Notes under the pieces: generated by a model
The model's database searches: none
The model's input: only the letters and a program-made list of their open reading frames with translations
What the model was told of the DNA's origin: nothing
NCBI GenBank assembly: GCA_030835125.1
Contig: JAUQWM010000020.1
Location: 31,021-95,020 of the forward strand
Length of the DNA stretch: 64,000 bases
Direction: 5' to 3'
DNA from: Gemmatimonadaceae bacterium
Lineage (GTDB): Bacteria > Gemmatimonadota > Gemmatimonadetes > Gemmatimonadales > Gemmatimonadaceae
Part shown: piece after piece, positions 50,545 to 59,555 of the stretch
Layout of the letters: each line of letters opens with the position of its first letter
Numbering within the stretch: the first letter of the stretch is position 1
Program-made: the position numbers and the translations under genes

Positions 50545-51720
50545 TCACACCAGCGACAGGATGATCTCGAACAGGATCAGGACCACGATCGCGATCTCCA
50601 GCGTTTCCGCCCGCCGTGCCTGGACCTCACCGTTCAGCATCGCGTACGTCTCCCGGATGATCGTGAGCTTCCGGTCAATCCCGGCTCGCCAGACACGCCC
50701 GCGATACAGTTCGAGCGCAGTCGAGTACACGCGTGCGAGATACACGTCGTCCGTCACCTTCAGCGCGTTCTCCGCCCTCTCGACGAGCTCGGTGATCTCC
50801 GCGACGAGCGTCTGCATCGAGGTGAGGAGGTGCGCGTACCCCGGCCGGAACAGGCGCCGGGCGCGAAATCGGGCGCGCGCAATCCGGTCGTACAGCTTCG
50901 GCAACTCCGCGTCCAGCATCGCGTCGTAATACCGCAACTCGAGGAGTTGCGCGTTCGCGAACTCGAGGATGTACTCCACGTCGGACGCTGCGCTGGACCG
51001 CTCGACGATGAGCGCGTTGTCCCAGCTCAGGATCGCCAGGTCATCGGCATAGTACGAGAAACGGTGCGGCAGGAGTTCGCGTCGCGCGTCGGCAGACAAC
51101 GGGCGCGTTTCGCCCAGGAGAAGCGGGACCAGGTCGAGCTGCTGGACGACGGTCGCCGGCAACTCGGCCCCGCGGGCGTCCTTCGCGTACGTGACATGGT
51201 AGACGACGTAGTCCTCACGCACACCGGCAAGTCCGGGTTGCTCGATGCAGGAGGCGATGCGATCAGTGAGTCGCCGGGCGTGCTGCTCGAGCAACTCCGG
51301 GATCTCCGGTGCCGAATCCACCGCGCGACCGAACGCAGTGAAGTCCGGCCACGACAGCTCCCCGGCTTCCACGCGTCCCCGCATCGAAAGGACCCCGAAG
51401 TCGAAGATCCGGACCGAGACGTCAAGGATCACCTTGCGCCCTTCAAGCATCACCGGTTCGCTGCCGAGGCCCACCGTGATCGGCAGGTTCACGATCTGCA
51501 GCGCCTGCGCCTCTCCGCGAGAGGGACGTTCCCGGGCGGGCGAGCTCGTCGCGAGCCGTTCCAGCACCTGATTGAGGTGAATCTCGCCACCGACATCGAA
51601 CATGCGGTACACGACGGCCCGGCCGCTGACCACGATCGTTTCGGGGGCCAACGATCGGTCGGTCAGGGATGTGAGGTCCATTTCCGGAATCTGCGACGCG
51701 GCGCCGGGAAGGTCCATCAC
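50545..51720 (-). CDS. RMD1/YagE (DUF155)-like protein with C-terminal TM
   Basis: YYADDLAILSWDNALIVE, VEYILEFANAQLLELRYYDAMLD, C-terminal IAIVVLILFEIILSLV. Confidence 0.55.
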   Translation of the reverse strand: MMDLPGAASQIPEMDLTSLTDRSLAPETIVVSGRAVVYRMFDVGGEIHLNQVLERLATSSPARERPSRGEAQALQIVNLPITVGLGSEPVMLEGRKVILDVSVRIFDFGVLSMRGRVEAGELSWPDFTAFGRAVDSAPEIPELLEQHARRLTDRIASCIEQPGLAGVREDYVVYHVTYAKDARGAELPATVVQQLDLVPLLLGETRPLSADARRELLPHRFSYYADDLAILSWDNALIVERSSAASDVEYILEFANAQLLELRYYDAMLDAELPKLYDRIARARFRARRLFRPGYAHLLTSMQTLVAEITELVERAENALKVTDDVYLARVYSTALELYRGRVWRAGIDRKLTIIRETYAMLNGEVQARRAETLEIAIVVLILFEIILSLV

Positions 51721-51757
51721 GTCACCTCTCCAGTCAGCCGCTCCGCGTCAAGTTGCA

Positions 51758-54700
51758 CTACATGGAAACCGGCCTTTTCGGCGGCGCCACGAGTGGCGGC
51801 AGGCCGAGCGCCTGCAGCAGCGGGTTGATCCTGGCTGAGGTCGCATCGATCTGCCGCTCCACCATGTCGATCACGGTCTGGGCGTCTCGGCGCACGTCCC
51901 CCATGTACTCGCGCTGCGCCTCGATGATCGGCGTCAGGCCGGCGTCGATCGCGCCCATGAGGTTCAGCGCGCGCTCCACGGGGCGCGGTCCCTCGGAGTA
52001 GTACGGCACCTTGTCCGACCTGGGACGAGTGAGCTGAAGCCGCACGCTGTCGAGCCTCACCAGCTCCTCGATGGACGCCCTGGCCAGGTCGCGCGCCGCA
52101 TCGCCACGAAGCTCCTGCGCGGTCGACGATCGCTCGTCGACCTGGTTCTTGAACGCGCCGAGGTTGCGTTCGACCTCGATCATGGTGGTGATGACGTTGA
52201 AGAGGCGCGTCGCCTGGTCGAATTGCGACTGCAGCTCCGCCACGGTGACCTGCGCTGAGGGATCGATGCGCACCGCCAGCGGCTGTTCCTGCGACTGGCC
52301 ATTCACCGTCAGGCGCACCGCGTAGGTGCCGGGCAGCACCTGCGGGCCGACCGGGCGTGCGCGCCAATCGCCAGCCTCGGCGGAATCCGGGTTCATGTCA
52401 GTGAGGAACTTCGGCGGGTCCATGCGCAGGTCCCACGCCACGCGGTTGAATCCCGGCGACGCCGACGGACGCTTGAGCGTGCGAATGACGGATCCGTCCT
52501 TCAGGATCTCCACCTTCACGAGGGAGTCGGCCGCGGGTTTCGTGCCTAACCAGTAGGTGATGAGCGCGCCGTAGGGCGTGTTGGCGCCACGGAACTGCTT
52601 GTGGCCCCAGTCCCAGGACTGGTCGCCGGTGTTGAAGCGGGTGGCAACCCGCATCGGGAAGAGGTGCGCGGGCTTCGCGGCGATGGCCGTCGTCATCTGC
52701 TGGATGGGCGCGGCGTCGTCGAGAATCCAGAGGGCGCGTCCGTGCGTGGCGAGGATGAGGTCGTTCTCGCGCGGATGCACGAGCACTTCGTGCACCGCGA
52801 CCGACGGGAGGTTCTTCAGGTGGAGCCGGGTCCACTGCGTCCCGCCCGTCCAGGTCACGTACAGGCCGAGTTCGGTCCCCACGTAGAGGACGTTCGGGTT
52901 CTTCGGGTCCTCGCGCACGACCTGGGCCCAGCCCTGCACGGGCAGGTTGCCGGTGATGTTCGTCCAGGTGCGACCGAAGTCGGTCGTCCGGTAGACGTAC
53001 GGCTTGAAGTCGTCCGACATCCGGCGCTCGAATGCCGCGTAGGCCGTCCCGGCGGCGTTGCGGGAGGGCTCGACGCCGGCGACGACCGCATCCGGCCCGA
53101 CCCCGGGCACGTTAGGCGCCACGTTGGTCCAGGTGCGGCCGGCGTCCCGCGACACCTGGAGGTTGCCGTCGTCGGTGCCGGCCCACAGCACCCCCGCCTG
53201 CGCGGGCGACTCGGCAAACGAGAAGATCGTGCCATAGTACTCGGCGACGGTGTTTTCCTTGAGGATCGGGCCGCCGGCATCGCCTTGCCGCGACTTGTCG
53301 TTCTTCGAGAGATCACCCGAGATCGCCGTCCAGGTCTTCCCCCAGTCGGACGAGCGATAGACGAGGTTGCCGGCGAAGTAGACGACCTTCCGGTCATGCG
53401 GCGACTGGACGATGGGCGCGTTCCAGTTGAAGCGCACCGTGTTGGAGTCGGCCGGGTAGCCGTCCATGCGCTTCACCTGCGGAGACGCCTCGCGCTGTTC
53501 GTACGTGCGCAGGTTCGTCGCCTGGATCCCGCCGGCCTGGTAGTCGCTGAGGAACAACTCGGGATCGTCGGGATGCGACACGGCGTAGTAGCCGTCGCCG
53601 TTCTGGATGAAGCGCCAGTCGCGGGAGAGGATGGCGCCGGCGCGAACGCGCGATGGCCCGGTCCACACGCCGTTGTCCTGGAGGCCCCCGGCCACATGGT
53701 AGAACGGTTCGCGCAGGTCGGCGCTGAGCTGGTAGAACTGGCCGACCGGGATGTTCTGGAACCACTCCCAGCCCTTCCCCTGGTCGTACGACACGTTGAG
53801 CCCGCCGTCATCGCCCATCAGCAGGCGCTTCGGGTTGGCCGGGTCGATCCACATCGTCTGGAAGTCGCCGTGGAAGTTCCCGGTCATCGCGTTGAACGTG
53901 AGCCCCCCGTCGATCGAGACCATGTAGGCCATGCCGAGGGTGTAGACGCGGTCCGGGTTCCGGGGATCGACGCGCAGGTCGGCGTAGTAGAACCCGCGGC
54001 CCAGCGTGTGGGCGTTGTCGCTGACCTTGCGCCAGGTCTCACCGTGGTCGTCGCTGCGAAAGACATACCCCTCGCGGGTCTCGGCGACCACGTACACGAC
54101 GTTAGGCGAGCTGGGGGCAACCTTGATCCCGAGCCGGCCCATGAGCGTCGGCAGGCCCTTCGTCATCCGGGACCAGGTGAGCCCGCCGTCCGTGGACCGG
54201 TACACGCCGCCCGCCTCATCGCCGGAGCGGAACGTCCACTGCTTGCGGTCGAAGTACCACATCCCGGCGTAGAGGATGTTCGGGTTCTGCGGGTCGATGT
54301 CGAGGTCCGCCGCGCCGTGCCGGTCGTCGGTGTACAGGACCTTCTTCCAGGTCTCGCCGCCGTCCGCGGACATGAAGACCCCGCGTTCCTCGTTCGGCCC
54401 GTAGGAATGGCCGATGGCGGCGACATAGACCTTCCGCGGGTCGCGCGGGTTGATGACGATGCGCGAGATGTGGCGGGTGTCGGAGAGGCCGAGGTGCTTC
54501 CAGGTGCGTCCGCCGTCGGTGGACTTGTAGACGCCGTTCCCGAACGAAACCGAGTTGCGGACGTTGGCCTCGCCCGAACCGACGTAGATCACGTCCGGAT
54601 TGCCGGGTTCGAGCGCCAGGTCACCGATCGACTGGACCGGCTGCTTGTCGAAGATCGGGGTCCAGGTGGTCCCCGCGTTGGTCGACTTCCAGACCCCACC

Positions 54701-54952
54701 CGAAGCGCTTCCGACGTAGAGGATGGACGGATCTCCCGGCACGCCCTCGACGTCCGCCATGCGGCCGGACATGTTCGCCGGGCCGATGTTGCGGTAGGCA
54801 AGGCCGGCGAACGTCGACTCGGCGAGGGCCGGCACCGGTGGCGCGGTGGGCCGTCCACCCTGCGCCGCCATCGCGGCCGGGACGAGCAGGACCGCGAGTG
54901 CGGCGTATACCCGTCGCCGGGGACGCATCCGGGATATCGATGTCGAACGCAT
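51758..54952 (-). CDS. Secreted BNR/VPS10-sortilin-like repeat protein (WD40/YVTN/BNR glycosyl hydrolase-type)
   Basis: Repeated GGVWKSTNAGTTWTPIFD, GVYKSTDGGRTWKHLGL, GVFMSADGGETWKKVLY; start at MRSTSISRM. Confidence 0.9.
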   Translation of the reverse strand: MRSTSISRMRPRRRVYAALAVLLVPAAMAAQGGRPTAPPVPALAESTFAGLAYRNIGPANMSGRMADVEGVPGDPSILYVGSASGGVWKSTNAGTTWTPIFDKQPVQSIGDLALEPGNPDVIYVGSGEANVRNSVSFGNGVYKSTDGGRTWKHLGLSDTRHISRIVINPRDPRKVYVAAIGHSYGPNEERGVFMSADGGETWKKVLYTDDRHGAADLDIDPQNPNILYAGMWYFDRKQWTFRSGDEAGGVYRSTDGGLTWSRMTKGLPTLMGRLGIKVAPSSPNVVYVVAETREGYVFRSDDHGETWRKVSDNAHTLGRGFYYADLRVDPRNPDRVYTLGMAYMVSIDGGLTFNAMTGNFHGDFQTMWIDPANPKRLLMGDDGGLNVSYDQGKGWEWFQNIPVGQFYQLSADLREPFYHVAGGLQDNGVWTGPSRVRAGAILSRDWRFIQNGDGYYAVSHPDDPELFLSDYQAGGIQATNLRTYEQREASPQVKRMDGYPADSNTVRFNWNAPIVQSPHDRKVVYFAGNLVYRSSDWGKTWTAISGDLSKNDKSRQGDAGGPILKENTVAEYYGTIFSFAESPAQAGVLWAGTDDGNLQVSRDAGRTWTNVAPNVPGVGPDAVVAGVEPSRNAAGTAYAAFERRMSDDFKPYVYRTTDFGRTWTNITGNLPVQGWAQVVREDPKNPNVLYVGTELGLYVTWTGGTQWTRLHLKNLPSVAVHEVLVHPRENDLILATHGRALWILDDAAPIQQMTTAIAAKPAHLFPMRVATRFNTGDQSWDWGHKQFRGANTPYGALITYWLGTKPAADSLVKVEILKDGSVIRTLKRPSASPGFNRVAWDLRMDPPKFLTDMNPDSAEAGDWRARPVGPQVLPGTYAVRLTVNGQSQEQPLAVRIDPSAQVTVAELQSQFDQATRLFNVITTMIEVERNLGAFKNQVDERSSTAQELRGDAARDLARASIEELVRLDSVRLQLTRPRSDKVPYYSEGPRPVERALNLMGAIDAGLTPIIEAQREYMGDVRRDAQTVIDMVERQIDATSARINPLLQALGLPPLVAPPKRPVSM

Positions 54953-55099
54953 GAGGGCTCCGTTGAGTGGTTCTCGGCGGCGGCAAGAGTAATGCGGCCC
55001 GGTATCCGGCGTAAGCGCCTCCCGGTCCGGCTCATTCGGGTCGACGGGGTGCAGCCGCGGGCGTAGATTCGTGGCTTCCCCGCCGGGAGCGGCCCAGCC

Positions 55100-58000
55100 T
55101 TGTCCGACGACATTCGCGAGCAGGTCCAATCGTCGCTCGGGAAGGCTTATTCCATCGAACGGGAGCTTGGTGGGGGGGGCATGTCCCGGACGTACGTCGC
55201 GATGGAAGAGGCGTTGTCGCGACGCGTGGTGGTGAAGGTGCTGTCCCCCGAACTCGCCGCCGGGGTCTCGATCGAGCGCTTCCGCCGCGAGATCATGCTC
55301 GCCGCCAAGCTGCAGCACCCGCATGTCGTCCCGGTGCTGTCCTCGGGGGACGCGAGCGGACTGCCGTGGTTCACGATGCCGTTCGTGGAAGGCGAATCGC
55401 TGCGCCACCGGCTCGCGCGCGGTCCCATGGGTATCTCCGAGATCACCGGGGTCCTCCGCGACGTCGCGCGGGCGCTGGAGTTTGCGCACGGCCACGGCGT
55501 CGTGCACCGCGACATCAAGCCGGACAACGTGCTGCTGGCGGGGAGCAGCGCCACCGTCACCGACTTCGGGATCGCGAAGGCCATATCGGCGGCCCGCACG
55601 GGGCAGGAAGGGGCGACGCTCACGATGGCGGGGACGTCCATCGGGTCGCCGGCCTACATGGCGCCCGAGCAGGCGGCCGGCGACCCCGACATCGACCATC
55701 GCTCCGACATCTACGCCTTCGGCTGCATGGCGTATGAACTGCTCGCGGGCCGGCCGCCGTTCCAGGCGTCCTCGCCGTCCCGACTGCTGGGCGCGCACCT
55801 GGGTGAGGTCCCGCGGGATATCCGCGACCTGCGCGCCGACACGCCCCCCGGGCTGGCGGACCTGGTCATGCAGTGCCTGGCAAAGGACCCGGCCGATCGA
55901 CCACAGGCCGCGGCGGACCTGGTCCGCGTCCTGGACTCGGTGACGTCGAGCGGGTCGTCCACCGCGGCGCCGGTGATCCTCGCGCCCAGGATCAGGACCG
56001 GTCGCGCGCTTGCCCTGTGGGCCGGCGCCACGGCGCTGGTGGGGCTGACGGCGTGGGCGGCGACCATCGTGATCGGACTGCCCGACTGGGCCCTGCCTGG
56101 TTCGTTAGGCGTCATGCTCGCCGGGCTGCCGGCCATCCTTTTCACCGCGTGGGTGCAACGCGCGTCGCAGCGCGCCTACACCGCGACACCCACGTTCACG
56201 CCGGGCGGGACGCCGACGGCGCAGGGCACGCTGATGACCCTGGCGATGAAGGCCAGCCCGCATGTGTCGTGGCAGCGCACCTGGCTGGGGGGCGCCGTGG
56301 CGGTCGGCCTGTTCGCCGTCCTCGTCATCGGGTTCATGGTGATGCGCGCGATGGGCATCGGGCCGGCCGGCTCGCTGATCGGCCGGGGCGCCTTCGGTGC
56401 CCGCGAGAAGCTGATCGTCGCCGACTTCCGCAGCCCGTCCAGCGACTCCACGCTTGGCGCGACGGTGGCCGAGGCGATCCGGACGGACCTCACGCAATCG
56501 GCGAGCCTGAGCGTCATGACGCGGGCCGCGGTGCGCGACGTGCTGCAGCTGATGCGAAAGGACCCGGGCACGTCGCTGCTGTACGAGACGGCCCGCGAGG
56601 TCGCGACGCGTGAGGGAGCGAAGGCGCTGCTCGACGGCGCCGTGGACCGCGTCGGCACCGGGTATGTCGTGTCGGCGCGGCTGGTCTCGGCGCTGGACGG
56701 CGGCGAGCTGGCGACGTTTCGCGCCACGGCCGCCAACGACGGCGAGCTGATCGCGTCGCTCGGGCAACTGGCGAAGGACGTCCGCGAGCGCGTCGGCGAG
56801 TCGCTGAAGAGCATCCGCGACACCAAGGCGCTCGAGCGGGTCACCACCGGCTCCCTCGCGGCGCTGAAGAAGTATGTCGAGGGGATGTCCGTGATCGAGG
56901 CGCTCGATGACCGCGTGCGCGGACGCGCCATGCTGTATGAAGCCGTGGCGCTGGATTCCACGTTCGCCATGGCGTGGCGGCGCATCGCGGCCTCCTACGC
57001 CGCCGAGGGCAGCGGCCGGGCCGCGCAGATGGCGGCGATCGAGAATGCGTACCGCTTCCGGGATCGACTCAGCGACAACGAGCGCCTGACGACGGAGGCG
57101 GGCTACCACAGCTACGGCCCGAACCCCGACATCGACCGGACGATCGCCGCGTATGAGGCACTCCTCGACCGCGATTCCACCAGCAGCCCGGCCCTGAACA
57201 ACGGCGCGCTCCGCTACATGACCAAGGGCGATTACGAGCGGGCGGAGGGGTTGCTGCGCCGTGCGGTCGCCCTTCCCGAGCCGTTCGGCGGGTCGTTCGG
57301 CAACCTGATCCAGGCCCAGGTGATGCTGGGGAAGTACGCCGCGGCGGAGTCGACCGCCGCGGCGTACCGCACCATCCTGCCATCCAGCGCCGGGCACTGG
57401 GTCAGCGATGCCTACATCGCCATCGCCCGTGGCGACCTGGATGCGCTGGAGGAGGTGAGCCGCGCCACGTACGCCGAGCCGCGCGCCGCTTCGCAGCGCG
57501 ATTTCTCGACGCTCCTGCTGGCGCAGGCCAGCAGCATCCGCGGAAAGATGCGCGAGAGCCTGCGCTGGATCGGCGAATCGGAAGCGATCCTGGGCGCGCA
57601 ATCCGACACGAAGATGCCCGTATTGCGCGCTTCGCTCGACTCGGCGTGGGTGCGGGCGTTCTACCTCGGGGATGCGGCGGGAGCCCGGGAACAGGTCCGG
57701 CGCGCGCTGGTGCAGGTGCCCATGGAATCCCTGCCGCCCTCGGAACGACTGTGGCAGTTCCTGCTGGGGATTGCCGACGCCAGCGGCGATGCAGCGGCCG
57801 CGCGCGGCGCGCTCCAGGCGCTCGAGCGCGACCTGCCGCAGATGGGCATTGGGCAGGCGAGCGGGGTGTTGTCGGAAGCGCGTGGGATCGCCGCCCTGGC
57901 GTCGGGGCGGCCCGCGGACGCGATCCCGTTGTTCCGGGAGGCGCGACGCACCTACGCGTCCTGCGAGCGTTGCGCGATGATCAACCTGGCCCGGGCATTC

Positions 58001-58276
58001 GACCTTTCGGGGCAGCGTGACTCCGCCATCGCGTACTTTCAGCGCTTCATCGACACGCCGCGCTCGTTGCTGTTCGAGGACCAGGACTGGCTGGCCGGTT
58101 CGCACAAGCGGCTCGGCGAGCTGTACGAGGCAGCCGGGGACCTGCCCAAGGCCGTCTCCAACCTGGAGAAGTTCGTCGAACTCTGGAAGGACGCGGATCC
58201 GGAGCTCCAGCCCAAGGTGCGCGATGCCCGTTTGCGCCTGGATCGACTTCGTGCCGAGCTGGCGCGGCGCGGGTGA
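55100..58276 (+). CDS. Serine/threonine protein kinase with TM and TPR-like sensor region
   Basis: TTG start; VVVKVLSPELAAG, HGVVHRDIKPDNVLLAG, VTDFGIAKAI, GSPAYMAPEQAAGD. Confidence 0.93.
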   Translation: MSDDIREQVQSSLGKAYSIERELGGGGMSRTYVAMEEALSRRVVVKVLSPELAAGVSIERFRREIMLAAKLQHPHVVPVLSSGDASGLPWFTMPFVEGESLRHRLARGPMGISEITGVLRDVARALEFAHGHGVVHRDIKPDNVLLAGSSATVTDFGIAKAISAARTGQEGATLTMAGTSIGSPAYMAPEQAAGDPDIDHRSDIYAFGCMAYELLAGRPPFQASSPSRLLGAHLGEVPRDIRDLRADTPPGLADLVMQCLAKDPADRPQAAADLVRVLDSVTSSGSSTAAPVILAPRIRTGRALALWAGATALVGLTAWAATIVIGLPDWALPGSLGVMLAGLPAILFTAWVQRASQRAYTATPTFTPGGTPTAQGTLMTLAMKASPHVSWQRTWLGGAVAVGLFAVLVIGFMVMRAMGIGPAGSLIGRGAFGAREKLIVADFRSPSSDSTLGATVAEAIRTDLTQSASLSVMTRAAVRDVLQLMRKDPGTSLLYETAREVATREGAKALLDGAVDRVGTGYVVSARLVSALDGGELATFRATAANDGELIASLGQLAKDVRERVGESLKSIRDTKALERVTTGSLAALKKYVEGMSVIEALDDRVRGRAMLYEAVALDSTFAMAWRRIAASYAAEGSGRAAQMAAIENAYRFRDRLSDNERLTTEAGYHSYGPNPDIDRTIAAYEALLDRDSTSSPALNNGALRYMTKGDYERAEGLLRRAVALPEPFGGSFGNLIQAQVMLGKYAAAESTAAAYRTILPSSAGHWVSDAYIAIARGDLDALEEVSRATYAEPRAASQRDFSTLLLAQASSIRGKMRESLRWIGESEAILGAQSDTKMPVLRASLDSAWVRAFYLGDAAGAREQVRRALVQVPMESLPPSERLWQFLLGIADASGDAAAARGALQALERDLPQMGIGQASGVLSEARGIAALASGRPADAIPLFREARRTYASCERCAMINLARAFDLSGQRDSAIAYFQRFIDTPRSLLFEDQDWLAGSHKRLGELYEAAGDLPKAVSNLEKFVELWKDADPELQPKVRDARLRLDRLRAELARRG

Positions 58277-58287
58277 TTGACGGACGG

Positions 58288-58322
58288 GCTTGAGGGTTGA
58301 GGCTTGAGGCTTCAGCTTCAGG
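58288..58322. repeat. Degenerate 7-bp tandem repeat array (GCTTGAG/GGTTGAG/GCTTCAG)
   Basis: gcttgag ggttgag gcttgag gcttcag cttcagg directly after the kinase stop. Confidence 0.75.
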
Positions 58323-58355
58323 CTTCCCACAACTGAACCCCAACCCCACCGCCCA

Positions 58356-58928
58356 ATGCAGAGATTCTCTCGACTCGGTATCGCCCTCATCGCCTTCGTT
58401 GCGGCCTGCAAGGCGCAGGAAGCTCCCCCGGCGGTGGACAGTGCATCGTCCAGCCCGTCCTCCGTGACGGCAGACCTGCTCACGGACCTGACCGGCGTCG
58501 AGAAGAAGTTGATCGACCTGGCCCAGGCAATCCCGGAGTCGAAATACGGCTGGCACCCGGACAGTGCGCGGTCGATCCGCGAAGTGCTGCTCCACCTTTC
58601 GTCGGACAACTACCTGTTGCCGGCGATGCTCGGTCACACGCCGGACCCGGCCACGGGCATCACGACCGACTACAACACCGCGGTCGCCTTCGAGAAGCGC
58701 GCCCTGGGCAAGGACAGCGTGATTGCCGAGATGCAGCGGTCATTCGCGTTCGTGAAGCAGGCCTTGCAGGGTACGGCGCCGTCGGCCCTGACCGGACCAG
58801 TGACCATGTTCGGGCAGCCGTTCACGGGACAGTCGGCGTGGATCCTGGCCGTGACGCACCTGCACGAGCACCTGGGGCAGATGATTGCGTATGCCCGGAC
58901 GAATGGAGTGAAGCCGCCCTGGAGCTGA
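58356..58928 (+). CDS. DinB-superfamily lipoprotein
   Basis: Lipobox FVAACKA; YGWHPDSARSIREVLLHLSSDNY, VTHLHEHLGQMIAYAR. Confidence 0.82.
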   Translation: MQRFSRLGIALIAFVAACKAQEAPPAVDSASSSPSSVTADLLTDLTGVEKKLIDLAQAIPESKYGWHPDSARSIREVLLHLSSDNYLLPAMLGHTPDPATGITTDYNTAVAFEKRALGKDSVIAEMQRSFAFVKQALQGTAPSALTGPVTMFGQPFTGQSAWILAVTHLHEHLGQMIAYARTNGVKPPWS

Positions 58929-58934
58929 AGAATT

Positions 58935-58976
58935 GCAGAGTGCAGAGTGCAGAGTGCAGAGTGCAGAGTGCATAAT
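58935..58976. repeat. 7-bp tandem repeat array, (GCAGAGT)x5 + GCATAAT
   Basis: Read directly; begins 7 nt after the DinB stop codon. Confidence 0.95.
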
Positions 58977-59069
58977 GCAGGTGCGTGATCTTGCTGGGGA
59001 GTGCAATACCATGGTTACGGAGTTGGGGTCGGATGGCGCGAGATTGGGCGCGTCTCCGACTCCTCTCTC

Positions 59070-59441
59070 ATGGCACCCAATTCATATCGTGAACTGATCG
59101 TCTGGAAGAAGTCACTGACGCTCGCCTGCGATGTCTACCGCCTCACGTCCACGTTCCCCGAGGCTGAACTGTCTGGCCTGACGTCACAACTGAGGCGCGC
59201 CGCCGTTTCCATTCCCAGCACCATCGCCAACGGACATGGGCGATCCACTCGCGGCGAGTTCCTCAAAGCGCTTTCAGTTGCGCGTGGGTCCGCCAGCGAG
59301 GTCGAGACATTGCTCCTCGTAAGCCAGCGACTCGAGTACGGCGACAAGGCCAGGAGCGACCAACTGCTCGCCGAGCTGGACCAGGTCCTGCGGATGCTCG
59401 CCCGCATGCGTTCCCGCCTGCGCGAGGGACACCACAAGTAA
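59070..59441 (+). CDS. Four helix bundle protein (TIGR02436 / S23-IVP-like)
   Basis: YRELIVWKKSLTLACDVYRLTSTFPEAELSGLTSQLRRAAVSIPSTIANGHGRSTRGEFLKALSVARGSASEVETLLLVSQRL. Confidence 0.9.
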   Translation: MAPNSYRELIVWKKSLTLACDVYRLTSTFPEAELSGLTSQLRRAAVSIPSTIANGHGRSTRGEFLKALSVARGSASEVETLLLVSQRLEYGDKARSDQLLAELDQVLRMLARMRSRLREGHHK

Positions 59442-59463
59442 TCCCGGCTTGTGAAGCCCCTTT

Positions 59464-59554
59464 GCGCTCTGCACTCCGCCCTCCGCCCTCCGCCCTCCGC
59501 AATCTTCACTCTGCACTCTGCACTCTGCACTCTGCACTCTGCACTCTGCACTCG
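59464..59554. repeat. 7-bp tandem repeat array, 13 units (GCACTCT/GCCCTCC/GCAATCT variants)
   Basis: gcgctct gcactcc (gccctcc)x3 gcaatct tcactct (gcactct)x5 gcactcg; abuts the stop codon of the HlyD gene. Confidence 0.95.
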
Positions 59555-59555
59555 C

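Noticed and set aside
51758-55798. 1346-aa start for the BNR-repeat protein
   Set aside because: The extension runs antisense through the kinase gene; the signal-peptide start at 54952 is far better.
59001-59069. Upstream start (MQYHGYGVGVGW...) for the four-helix-bundle protein
   Set aside because: Family homologues normally begin near YRELIVWKK; the ATG at 59070 fits, and the upstream segment looks like leader DNA.
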